Assembly (NCBI GenBank): GCA_910588405.1
Contig: CAJUPT010000044.1
Location: forward strand, 16,523-29,524
Source of the DNA: an uncultured Lachnospiraceae bacterium
GTDB taxonomy: Bacteria > Bacillota > Clostridia > Lachnospirales > Lachnospiraceae
DNA: 13,002 nucleotides
Reading direction: 5' to 3'
Below, piece by piece: positions 1-6,524 of this stretch. The notes beneath the pieces were generated by a model that searched no databases, had not been told where the DNA came from, and was given only the letters and a program-made list of their open reading frames with translations. Both the position numbers and the translations under genes were made by a program. Numbering within the stretch: the first letter of the stretch is position 1; each line of letters begins with the position of its first letter.

Positions 1-442
1 AAATCATACGCTATTTCAACCCACACTCCCACGCAGGGAGTGACCCTGAGTTATTATGAGGTGCTCTGCAAGCTGAGAATTTCAACCCACACTCCCACGC
101 AGGGAGTGACCCCTGGCCAGGAACCCGTCCGGCGCAACGGAAAAATTTCAACCCACACTCCCACGCAGGGAGTGACGTATGAGCCGCTGACGATCGTTAC
201 ATATCTAGGATTTCAACCCACACTCCCACGCAGGGAGTGACACCGGTTCAATTTATCTATATAGGGCAATATTGGGTATTTCAACCCACACTCCCACGCA
301 GGGAGTGACAAGAATATCAGATATTCCGAAAATCTCTTTACTTATTTCAACCCACACTCCCACGCAGGGAGTGACGAGAGGTGGTGAGCGTGGCCGCTAG
401 GCTTACAGATATTTCAACCCACACTCCCACGCAGGGAGTGAC
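1..442 (-). CRISPR. Type I-C CRISPR array, 7 repeats, left end cut by window
   Basis: Seven identical 32-bp repeats lie at 13-44, 79-110, 145-176, 210-241, 278-309, 344-375 and 411-442. They are separated by six spacers of 33-36 bp, all different; bases 1-12 are the end of a seventh spacer. The cas genes and leader place transcription on the minus strand, where the repeat starts GTCACTCCC and ends GGGTTGAAAT. Each repeat can fold as a 7-bp hairpin (CACTCCC/GGGAGTG, 5-nt loop), leaving an 11-nt tail, TGGGTTGAAAT. That is the length of the 5' handle Cas5c leaves on type I-C crRNAs. The leader-proximal repeat is 411-442, so the newest spacer is 376-410. I saw no match between a spacer and the rest of the window. 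Confidence 0.99.
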
Positions 443-618
443 AGCAAAACCAAACAATTTATTATATCCTACCCAACCAGAATCTATCCATCTCGCACAA
501 AATCAACCCACTTCTCAACCCTCATCCCTATCACCCCCATCCAATCTCACACATTTCTCCCTTTTTCACAGTGCGAATCCCCCGCATATTTCCTGTTTAC
601 TATATAATCGCACCTCTG
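443..618 (-). promoter_or_regulatory. CRISPR leader between cas2 and the array
   Basis: This gene-free stretch separates the cas2 stop from the first repeat. On the transcribed (minus) strand it is strongly purine-rich, with GGGTGATAGGGATGAGGG-like runs in the middle, and becomes A/T-rich next to the repeat. Leaders normally hold the array promoter and the sequences guiding Cas1-Cas2(-Cas4) integration. A 9-bp piece of the repeat (TCAACCCAC, 503-511) recurs inside it. Confidence 0.85.
461..490 (-). promoter_or_regulatory. Predicted pre-crRNA promoter in the leader
   Basis: Reading the minus strand, TGGATA (490-485) is a 4/6 match to the -35 box. After 18 bp comes a perfect -10 box TATAAT (466-461). 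The predicted start is near 454, about 12 bases before the first repeat, so the transcript would run straight into the array. Confidence 0.6.
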
Positions 619-909
619 TTACAAAATCAGTACCTCATCCACAGCCTGACCGCGCTCAACGCCGATTTTCTCTATTTTGTTCTTATATTGATTCCCCAAA
701 TAATAAAACCGCAGGCTATCCGTCCTCTCGTCGATGATCTCTTTCAAGGTCTCTTTCAGCAACACACATTGCGTATGATCAAGAATACATTCAAACACCG
801 AATTTTGCACTCTTCTGCCATAATTAACGCATTGTTTGGCTACCTTTCTAAGCCTTGTCTTTCCTGCCGCCGTTTCCGTATTCACATCATAAGTTATCAC
901 CACCAGCAT
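619..909 (-). CDS. cas2: CRISPR-associated endoribonuclease/adaptation protein Cas2
   Basis: Cas2 forms the central dimer of the Cas1-Cas2 complex that inserts new spacers at the leader end of the array. The protein is 96 aa, the usual length. It begins MLVVITYDV, the first beta strand of the ferredoxin-like fold, with the conserved Asp at residue 8. The ATG at 909 is chosen because AAGGAG lies 7 bases upstream and the family begins there. An ATG at 930 would add seven residues and overlap cas1. cas1 ends 11 bp upstream, so the two are co-transcribed. cas2 is the last cas gene before the leader. Confidence 0.97.
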   Translation of the reverse strand: MLVVITYDVNTETAAGKTRLRKVAKQCVNYGRRVQNSVFECILDHTQCVLLKETLKEIIDERTDSLRFYYLGNQYKNKIEKIGVERGQAVDEVLIL

Positions 910-920
910 AATTGCTCTCC

Positions 921-1952
921 TTATTTCCATAAAAACGGAGGGTAGCCATCCAGATCACCTCTCAGATACCGGGCTAACAGCATCGCCTGAACATAGGGAA
1001 TCATCCCCCATTCTACTTTTTCTTTCAGAAAAGGATGCGTCAGCGTCTCTTTCTTTTTATTCTGCCATTCAACCAATACCATTTTCCTGGCATCATCTTT
1101 CATCAATACCGCCCCGTTTTCTTTTTTGGTAAAATCTTTTTTTGTGATCATTTTTCTGTTAATTAATGACAATACAAAACGATCCGCCAGAACCGGTCGC
1201 AATTCTTCGATCATATCCAGCGCCAGAGATACTCGTCCCGGACGTTCCGTGTGCAAATAACCTACATATGGATCTAATCCCACTGTTTCCAATGCCGCCG
1301 CCGTCATATTCGTCAGCAGCGTATACACAAACGACAACAATGCATTCACGTAATCCACAGGAGGCCGTCGGTTTCTTCCGTTAAAAACAAAATTCTGTTT
1401 CTGCTGCAATATCAGCTCATTCAGCATGGAAAAGTAAATTTTAGCCGCTTCCCCCTCCAACCCTCGCAACTCATCTTTTGACCTGCTTTGTCCTGCCGAC
1501 TCCACAGCCTTTTTTAATTTCAGAGAGGCAGCTTTCAACGCTTCCACATCCACCTGCATTCCATGATCCCTGGTAGCCCGTTCCAGTACCCATCTGGCAT
1601 TATATATCTTCCCCATAATACTATGGATGGCAATTTCCAGACTTCTCTCCTCATCTGAAAAACATGCAAACTGCTGCCTGCGCAAAATAACATTGCCCCT
1701 GGTCTGTCCCGACACCCTAGCCAGAAATTTCCCGTGGGGCGTCAGATAGCACAGGGAAACATTCCGCTCCATGCAGGCTCCCATCAGTGCTGGGCTGGTT
1801 CCACGGTAGCCGAAAGACACAATCCCTTCCAGATTGTGAAAAGGCAGTCTGCCAATTTCATGATCATGCTCCAATACCACCACATTTTCCCCGTCCAGCG
1901 CCAGGTAACTGTTCTCAGAAGTCACATACAATGTATTTAACAGCTTTTTCAT
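921..1952 (-). CDS. cas1: CRISPR-associated endonuclease Cas1, type I-C
   Basis: Cas1 is the metal-dependent integrase that joins new spacers to the repeat. The protein is 343 aa, normal for the I-C branch. Conserved features are the GLEGEAAKIYF segment with catalytic Glu166, His234 in LHTERPGR, and the acidic SLALDMIEELRP helix (Asp246, Glu249/250), which together supply the metal ligands. The ATG start is preceded by GGAGG at good spacing and overlaps the cas4 stop by 4 bp (ATGA), indicating translational coupling. It is followed by cas2 after 11 bp. No key residue is missing and the gene appears intact. Confidence 0.98.
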   Translation of the reverse strand: MKKLLNTLYVTSENSYLALDGENVVVLEHDHEIGRLPFHNLEGIVSFGYRGTSPALMGACMERNVSLCYLTPHGKFLARVSGQTRGNVILRRQQFACFSDEERSLEIAIHSIMGKIYNARWVLERATRDHGMQVDVEALKAASLKLKKAVESAGQSRSKDELRGLEGEAAKIYFSMLNELILQQKQNFVFNGRNRRPPVDYVNALLSFVYTLLTNMTAAALETVGLDPYVGYLHTERPGRVSLALDMIEELRPVLADRFVLSLINRKMITKKDFTKKENGAVLMKDDARKMVLVEWQNKKKETLTHPFLKEKVEWGMIPYVQAMLLARYLRGDLDGYPPFLWK

Positions 1953-2611
1953 TCGGTATCCTCCAGCATCTGTCTCATATAAACTTCAACAGAAACCGTC
2001 TTTTTTAGCTTCGGCATACAAATCTCTTTCAGTGAGCAGGACTGGCACTGCTTTCCCGTTTTCACCTGCGGCGTATAATTTCGGTCAAAATACTGATGCA
2101 TTTCCGCTGACATCTCCCTGACCTTCTGCCGCAAATCCTCTGTCAGCGCAACAGTCTGCCGCCTTCTTGTCTCCCCATAAAACAGCGCCCCTTCCGGAAT
2201 CGCCGCCGAAAACATTTCTTCCAGGCACATAGCTTGTGCCGTCAGCTGCAGAATATCTTCCTCGTTCTTTTTCGGACGCCCTTTTTTGTATTCAATCGGA
2301 TATACGCCATAAAGCCCCCTGTGCCCATGTAATTTTACGCCGTCCTCCTGCTTATGAAATTCCACCACGTCACACTCGCCGCTCAATCCCAACATACGTG
2401 AAGAAACCGGCAACGCCCTTACAATCAGCACATCCTTCCGTTTTTCCGACAGAAACGGATCATGCGCCTTCTTATGCATAAGTTCCCCAATTACCGTATG
2501 CGTGTTTTCCGCCCATTGCCGTTCAATATGGATCAACGCCCATTGCCTTCTGCAAAACACAAAATGCTGGAGCCCGGAAATCATCAGATACTCTTCTTCT
2601 CTATATTCCAT
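1949..2611 (-). CDS. cas4: Cas4 RecB-like nuclease, adaptation module
   Basis: Cas4 trims pre-spacers and selects those with a correct PAM, working with Cas1-Cas2. The 220-aa protein starts MEYREEEYLMISG, the usual I-C start. The four iron-sulfur ligands are Cys20 (FCRRQW) and the C-terminal trio Cys189, Cys192 and Cys198. The RecB-type nuclease residues are His50, Asp81 (SGECD) and Glu107/Lys109 (PIEYKKG). A longer reading frame begins at a TTG (2656), but the added 15 residues are not family-like and the ATG at 2611 has an AAAGG box just upstream. It is separated from cas7 by 239 bp of repeats, so it may have its own promoter or attenuated expression. Confidence 0.97.
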   Translation of the reverse strand: MEYREEEYLMISGLQHFVFCRRQWALIHIERQWAENTHTVIGELMHKKAHDPFLSEKRKDVLIVRALPVSSRMLGLSGECDVVEFHKQEDGVKLHGHRGLYGVYPIEYKKGRPKKNEEDILQLTAQAMCLEEMFSAAIPEGALFYGETRRRQTVALTEDLRQKVREMSAEMHQYFDRNYTPQVKTGKQCQSCSLKEICMPKLKKTVSVEVYMRQMLEDTE

Positions 2612-2671
2612 TTTACCTTTCCACTTTTCTGCATACCGGCAGCCAGGGAGTTCCAATCCCGTTTCGTTCTA

Positions 2672-2838
2672 CCATTATACAGTTAGTATCTGCCGTTATA
2701 CAGACTGCAGCTACTGCTATACAGTCTATATCCGCCGTTATTTAGACTATATTTATTGTTAATCAACCTACATCTGCTGTTATTCACTTATACCTGCCGT
2801 CAGTAAGTTTACATCTGCCATCATTTAGCTTGCATCCA
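2672..2838. repeat. Degenerate 21-bp tandem repeat in the cas7-cas4 gap, 8 units
   Basis: The units start at 2672, 2693, 2714, 2735, 2756, 2777 (20 bp), 2797 and 2818. On the plus strand each begins like CCGTTATACAG and ends like CTATATCTG. No two copies are identical, but pyrimidine-pyrimidine-G-TTAT at the front and TATCTG or CATCTG at the back recur throughout. A possible ninth unit runs into the end of cas7. The minus-strand reading has stop codons in all frames I checked, so it is unlikely to encode a protein. The period is two DNA helical turns. The role is unknown; it fills almost the whole gap between the interference and adaptation genes. Confidence 0.7.
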
Positions 2839-2850
2839 CAGCCATACTTC

Positions 2851-3744
2851 TTATATTTTCCGGCTCATCTCCACCGTTTCCGGAATCGCATCCTCATGAA
2901 TCGTCAGCACATAGTCCTGATACTTCCTCGGATATACAACGCCATCCTTTCTGCTGACCTCCACAGCATCAAACAACCGATACGCCGGACAATCACCCAG
3001 TTCTTTGCTGTGCTTAAATACAATCAACTCCCGCACCGCCATCTTTCCTCTGGCCGCCGAATGGTCATGCTCAAACATATTGATAATGGCCTCCCATAAA
3101 AGCTCCAGATCTTCCTCCGAAAATCCTGTCACCTTTCTCGCAAGATTTGCGGAAATATACCCTTCGGCTCTGTAAAGGGCATAGGGGACAATATTTTTCC
3201 TTCCCATTTCCGTACTTTTATTCTCCGCATCCTTCTCCGTCGTTATCGCAACCCTGGTGATGGTCACTTCCTGGCTGACAATGGGATCAATACTCCTGGC
3301 AAAGCCCAGCTGCACCGGCCCCCGCACTTGTCCGCAGTTCAGGGAAGCTTTCACAAACGTCGTCATCACCGCCCCAAAAGCCCGGATATCATAGAAATTC
3401 CTGCACATAAAATCCCTGATTTTTACATCCGCGTCCGGGTCTTTCTTTTTTAGCTCTTTAATCCCCTTGTCATCCGTCTCCAGATGCGCATAGGCCTTGC
3501 TGTCGCTCCTGTTCAGGGGAACGTCCTCCCGTACATAAATATCAAACCCTTCCGCATCCTCTTTGACAATCTCTATGTAATTTCTGATCTTCCGTTTCAA
3601 ACACACATCCGTCACCAGACCATATCCCGTTTCCGGGTCAATTCTGGGCATATTTCCCGCATCCGGGTCTCCGTTGGGATTTCCGTTCTCCACATCAAAT
3701 AAAATAATAAACTCATATCTGTTTTTAATCGCTTCACTCATCAT
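2851..3744 (-). CDS. cas7: Cascade backbone protein Cas7 (Csd2 family), type I-C
   Basis: Cas7 is the RAMP-fold protein that polymerises along the crRNA spacer and forms the Cascade backbone; its thumbs flip out every sixth guide base. The protein is 297 aa, typical of Csd2. The N-terminal block NPNGDPDAGNMPR (residues 22-34), followed by LVTDVCLKRKIRNY, is characteristic of the family. GGAGG ends 6 bases before the ATG at 3744; a second ATG directly follows it. It lies 63 bp after cas8c with no terminator between, so it belongs to the cas5c-cas8c-cas7 transcript. Confidence 0.97.
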   Translation of the reverse strand: MMSEAIKNRYEFIILFDVENGNPNGDPDAGNMPRIDPETGYGLVTDVCLKRKIRNYIEIVKEDAEGFDIYVREDVPLNRSDSKAYAHLETDDKGIKELKKKDPDADVKIRDFMCRNFYDIRAFGAVMTTFVKASLNCGQVRGPVQLGFARSIDPIVSQEVTITRVAITTEKDAENKSTEMGRKNIVPYALYRAEGYISANLARKVTGFSEEDLELLWEAIINMFEHDHSAARGKMAVRELIVFKHSKELGDCPAYRLFDAVEVSRKDGVVYPRKYQDYVLTIHEDAIPETVEMSRKI

Positions 3745-3807
3745 CCGTTCCCTCCGTTTTCAAATTCAGCCATCTCATATCCATTTCTGGTTCATTTTAA
3801 GATTCAT

Positions 3808-4182
3808 TTATGATGTTTCCAAAACCATCTTCTTTTCGTACCGTTTCTGCACCTGATGGTAATACCCTAAAATAAAACGTCCCTGCTCCTCCAGATTTAA
3901 CTGTCTTGGATAATCGGACAGCTTTCCCATCAATTCCGTCAAAAGCCGTTCAAAATAAATTTTTGCTCCTTCCTTCTGTCTTCCTATTTTCCTGATATGG
4001 CTGTTTTTCAGTTTAATCAAAACAGGAAATACCGACGCAGGCGTCGCGCAGGCCGCATTAAAATATTTGTCACGGATCGTTGTATTCAGTTCAGGGTTCG
4101 CTTCGTCCTGCACCATTTCCAGCACGGCAAACAGCCGCCCTAACACATAGGGTACATCATTACTCTGCTCATTTAATCCCAC
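3808..4182 (-). CDS. cas11c: Internal small-subunit protein Cas11c, in frame inside cas8c
   Basis: In studied type I-C systems the Cascade small subunit is made from an internal start inside cas8c, and it lines the Cascade belly. Here a GTG codon at 4182-4180 (residue 456 of Cas8c) is preceded by AAGGAGGAGG at 4200-4191 with an 8-base gap, a better ribosome binding site than most in the operon. Translation would give 124 aa starting MGLNEQSNDVPYVLGRLF and ending with Cas8c, a size that fits known Cas11c proteins. The underlying codons (KEEEL) need not be such a strong box, but Glu-rich helices can create one by chance. The evidence is position, size and motif; expression is inferred. Confidence 0.82.
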   Translation of the reverse strand: MGLNEQSNDVPYVLGRLFAVLEMVQDEANPELNTTIRDKYFNAACATPASVFPVLIKLKNSHIRKIGRQKEGAKIYFERLLTELMGKLSDYPRQLNLEEQGRFILGYYHQVQKRYEKKMVLETS

Positions 4183-5547
4183 AGATAATTCCTCCTCCTT
4201 TAAATTTCGGTTCCTGATCAGACAGGCTTTGAGAATCGCTGCTCTTCCCCAAGTAATCCTGCCCTGCTCCGCCCGAATCCGGATCAGGGCATTGATAAAC
4301 AGGCTCTCCGGGTATCTGCCGTCTGACAGAATTGCTTTCAGCACCGCCCCAGGCAGACTGGGGCGCGGCTTTTTATCCTTTGACTTCTGATTGACCGTCT
4401 CAAACAGCATGGCCCAGATGCCCAGATATTCCCGTTCCTCCCAGGAAGGCCGCACAATTTCCATTCGCTGATAATGGGCTCTCAGGTTTTTGAGAATGGC
4501 TCCAAAGCTGTTTTCATAAAAGAACCGGACGGACAGCCTGGCCGCATTGGGCGCCAAACCCAGTATATAAAACCTCTGGCCGCTGTCCAGGCTGACTCCA
4601 TCGATATTCAAGGCTCTGCCTTTCGTAAAATTGTCAAATATATTTTTTATAATTTCCTGATTGTCTTTTTTAGGCTCCACAGACCAGGAGAAAGCTTTCT
4701 GATAAACCTCCTGTCCGCTTTCTGCCCAGAACACCACCGTTGTATCACCGAGCTGAAACACATACTCCCGCTGTGCCAGCAGCGCATTTAATGCCGTTGT
4801 GTAGGCAAAGGCGGCATAGCCGCCCACCGGCGCATTATAGCTTTGCTCCTTCCCGTAAGACTCAAAAGAAGGCGCGTTAAATGATACCAGCGCCGCCCCG
4901 CTGGACTGTGCGCCCTGCACCCCTCTGATCACAGGGTGAATCCTTGCGATCTCATCCTGTTTCCCGGTTGCCAGGCAGATTCCTTTCGTTTCGCCCTGAC
5001 GTTCCTGAAAAGCGCTCTCCCACGCCATGCGGATTTCCTCATCCTCCTGCGCTTCCTTTTCCTCCATCATGAAAATCAGGTTGCTGCCGTCTGTCACTTC
5101 TTCCCACAGCTCCGACAGCTGCGGATGCTCCCTGGCCTGCGCCGGATTCCATGCGAGGAAAAAGCTTTTCACCGCATCAGCAAAAACGCCGTTTACATCC
5201 TTCAGCAGTAACAGGTGTTTTTCTCTCGCCGCCTCAAAACATTCCTGAACCCGCTTCCCGGCGCCTTCCCCGTCAATTCCCAGCATATATTTAGAATTAT
5301 CGCAGAGAAAATTTGCCGATATGCCGGAGGAACGCATGGCCATCTGGGGTACTGTCTTCAGCACGGGCACCCAAGCTGTTTTCTTTCCCCTCTCTACCTC
5401 TTTTTTCAGCGAATAGATTCCTTTCAGACTGCCGTCCGCCGCCAGATTCAGCCCAAAAGACACCTTGGCCTGGCACCAGCCCCGTTTCGCCGCTTTCCCG
5501 TCTGCCAGCAGCCTTTCATAATACTGAACCAATGACTGTAAAATCAC
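3808..5547 (-). CDS. cas8c: Cascade large subunit Cas8c (Csd1 family)
   Basis: Cas8c recognises the PAM and anchors the crRNA 5' end in the type I-C Cascade. The 579-aa protein has the usual Csd1 length and start (MILQSLVQYYERL, then KRGWCQAKVSF). The start is GTG and overlaps the cas5c stop by 4 bp (GTGA), with GAGGTGA upstream, so translation is coupled to cas5c. The C-terminal ~124 residues form the helical small-subunit domain, which also appears to be made as separate Cas11c from an internal start (own entry). No frameshift or truncation is seen. Confidence 0.97.
   Translation of the reverse strand: MILQSLVQYYERLLADGKAAKRGWCQAKVSFGLNLAADGSLKGIYSLKKEVERGKKTAWVPVLKTVPQMAMRSSGISANFLCDNSKYMLGIDGEGAGKRVQECFEAAREKHLLLLKDVNGVFADAVKSFFLAWNPAQAREHPQLSELWEEVTDGSNLIFMMEEKEAQEDEEIRMAWESAFQERQGETKGICLATGKQDEIARIHPVIRGVQGAQSSGAALVSFNAPSFESYGKEQSYNAPVGGYAAFAYTTALNALLAQREYVFQLGDTTVVFWAESGQEVYQKAFSWSVEPKKDNQEIIKNIFDNFTKGRALNIDGVSLDSGQRFYILGLAPNAARLSVRFFYENSFGAILKNLRAHYQRMEIVRPSWEEREYLGIWAMLFETVNQKSKDKKPRPSLPGAVLKAILSDGRYPESLFINALIRIRAEQGRITWGRAAILKACLIRNRNLKEEELSVGLNEQSNDVPYVLGRLFAVLEMVQDEANPELNTTIRDKYFNAACATPASVFPVLIKLKNSHIRKIGRQKEGAKIYFERLLTELMGKLSDYPRQLNLEEQGRFILGYYHQVQKRYEKKMVLETS
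4191..4200 (-). promoter_or_regulatory. Internal Shine-Dalgarno for Cas11c
   Basis: Minus-strand AAGGAGGAGG lies inside cas8c, 8 bases before an in-frame GTG. It is near-perfectly complementary to the 16S rRNA tail and is the feature that decides the Cas11c start. Confidence 0.78.
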
Positions 5548-6206
5548 CGAATCACCTCACAGTCTCTCACATCCAAAACCCCCCTTTTCATCACGGCACG
5601 GAAAAACATCGGCTGAATCTGGTTTGCGTCGGAATAGTCCATGTCATACAGCATATAGCCCAGATCACGGATTTCCTCCTCCTCATAAGCCGTCCTGATT
5701 TCTTCCCCTTCATACAGACAGAATTTCACCGGGAATTCCCTGCATCCAAAATAAGGCATGTGGAAACATTCCCCCCGCCTGAGCCGCCGCATGATTATGT
5801 CTTTAAATTTTCCCGGGTTATCGCTGGCATTGGCCTTACTGGTCATCTCGAAATGGGCTTCGATAATATACTCCACATTTCTGAGCAGCAAAGACGCCCT
5901 CTGCACAATCTCATCCCTGCTGCTGATGCCAAGCCGTTTCACAGCCCCATTGTATACCGGCAGCACATTGTTCGCCGATATCTTGCTTTTCACTTCATTT
6001 CTGCGCACACTGGTAAACTGAATCGGCTTCATAATGTAGATTGCGTCGATCACCCAGCGCATCCCCGGGTGCCAGTACACAGCTTCCAAAATCCCCCGGG
6101 CGGCAGAAGGCGTCATGACGTCATAAGAGCATCGCTCCACTTTCATCTCCGGCCTGCTAAAAAGCGCATAGTCGCCCCATACTTTTACCCTCACACCTTT
6201 TGACAT
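5544..6206 (-). CDS. cas5c: Cas5c (Cas5d) crRNA-processing endoribonuclease and Cascade subunit
   Basis: Type I-C lacks Cas6; Cas5c cuts the repeat at the base of its hairpin and keeps the 11-nt handle. The 220-aa protein has the family N-terminus VRVKVWGDYALFSRPEMKVE and the TPSAARGILEAVYW segment. Tyr44 there, and His118 in EAHFEMT, are candidates for the catalytic Tyr and His of characterised Cas5d enzymes (my alignment, not verified). The ATG at 6206 has only a weak purine stretch near it; an AGGAGG lies 17 bases upstream, further than ideal. It is the first gene after the regulated promoter at 6356-6385 and overlaps cas8c by 4 bp. Confidence 0.96.
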   Translation of the reverse strand: MSKGVRVKVWGDYALFSRPEMKVERCSYDVMTPSAARGILEAVYWHPGMRWVIDAIYIMKPIQFTSVRRNEVKSKISANNVLPVYNGAVKRLGISSRDEIVQRASLLLRNVEYIIEAHFEMTSKANASDNPGKFKDIIMRRLRRGECFHMPYFGCREFPVKFCLYEGEEIRTAYEEEEIRDLGYMLYDMDYSDANQIQPMFFRAVMKRGVLDVRDCEVIR

Positions 6207-6331
6207 ACTCTTTTCTCTTCTGACCTCCTAGTATAAAATCTTTTGTTCCGCATAGCATGCTGCGATATAATTGCATAGTTCGTAAAATATCTTAGCAAAC
6301 TATTTTTCAAGTGCTTAATGCTTAATTAAAT

Positions 6332-6362
6332 TTCATTTGTAATTAATGTTAAATTATTTTAA
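6332..6362. promoter_or_regulatory. Predicted Cascade-CreR operator on the cas promoter (TTC PAM plus protospacer)
   Basis: Plus-strand TTC (6332-6334) is followed by ATTTGTAATTAATGTTA (6335-6351). The guide of the small RNA at 6468 reads ATTTGGAATTATTGTTA. All 15 positions 1-5, 7-11 and 13-17 agree, and the differences are at 6, 12 and then 18. Beyond that, matching is patchy (22 and 25-28 agree). TTC is the established PAM of several type I-C systems. The site covers the -10 box (6356-6361) and the predicted start of the cas5c promoter, so bound Cascade should block transcription. The limited pairing would be expected to favour binding over Cas3 cleavage (inference from described CreR systems). 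Confidence 0.85.
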
Positions 6363-6385
6363 CATACTTATTACAGAATTGTCAA
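6356..6385 (-). promoter_or_regulatory. Promoter of the cas5c-cas8c-cas7(-cas4-cas1-cas2) operon
   Basis: On the minus strand a perfect -35 box TTGACA (6385-6380) is followed after 18 bp by TAAAAT (6361-6356), a 5/6 match to TATAAT. The predicted start is near 6349, giving a leader of about 140 nt before cas5c. The surrounding DNA is very A/T-rich. The -10 and start lie within the protospacer matched by the crRNA-like RNA, so this is the likely target of autorepression. Confidence 0.8.
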
Positions 6386-6414
6386 TATTTTCATATCACT
6401 TTTTTAATCAATTA

Positions 6415-6423
6415 TGCTATAGT
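6415..6423 (+). promoter_or_regulatory. Extended -10 promoter of the crRNA-like RNA
   Basis: TGC-TATAGT is an extended -10 element (TGn plus a 5/6 -10 box). It places the start at about G6430, exactly where similarity to the CRISPR repeat begins (GTCA). No good -35 box is present at 17-18 bp, which is tolerated by extended -10 promoters. Confidence 0.65.
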
Positions 6424-6429
6424 AGTAAT

Positions 6430-6522
6430 GTCATTTAACCATTATCCGGTTAAGTGTGGATTGAAATATTTGGAATTATTGTTATGCCAAGTTAAGGGGG
6501 AGGTCATCGACCTCCCCCTTTT
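6430..6522 (+). ncRNA. creR: crRNA-like autoregulatory RNA (CreR-type) between cas3 and cas5c
   Basis: This is about 93 nt read towards cas3. Bases 6430-6467 form a diverged repeat: it begins GTCA and ends GTGTGGATTGAAAT, like the array repeat, but the stem is changed to TTAACC (6435-6440) pairing with GGTTAA (6448-6453). The last 11 nt, TGGATTGAAAT, match the array handle at 10 of 11 bases, so Cas5c could plausibly process and load it. The guide from 6468 (ATTTGGAATTATTGTTATGC and on) pairs with the cas promoter 100 bp away. A 12-bp terminator hairpin replaces a second repeat. CreR RNAs that direct Cascade to repress cas promoters are described in other CRISPR types; assignment to this class is my inference. 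An ATG at 6428 opens a frame here but has no ribosome binding site. Confidence 0.85.
6494..6522 (+). terminator. Intrinsic terminator of the crRNA-like RNA, possibly bidirectional
   Basis: AAGGGGGAGGTC (6494-6505) pairs perfectly with GACCTCCCCCTT (6509-6520) over 12 bp with a 3-nt loop. It is followed on the plus strand by TTTTCTCT, a fair U-tract. On the minus strand it follows the cas3 stop by a few bases, but the tract there (TTAACTT) is weaker. It probably ends the plus-strand RNA and may also limit cas3 read-through into cas5c. Confidence 0.85.
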
Positions 6523-6524
6523 CT

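Noticed and set aside
40..240. Repetitive open frame with STHTPTQGV units
   Set aside because: It is the CRISPR repeat translated; the array explains it completely.
6207..6420. A toxin gene paired with the crRNA-like RNA (CreTA-type module)
   Set aside because: No small frame with a ribosome binding site is visible beside it, and the guide clearly points at the cas promoter instead.
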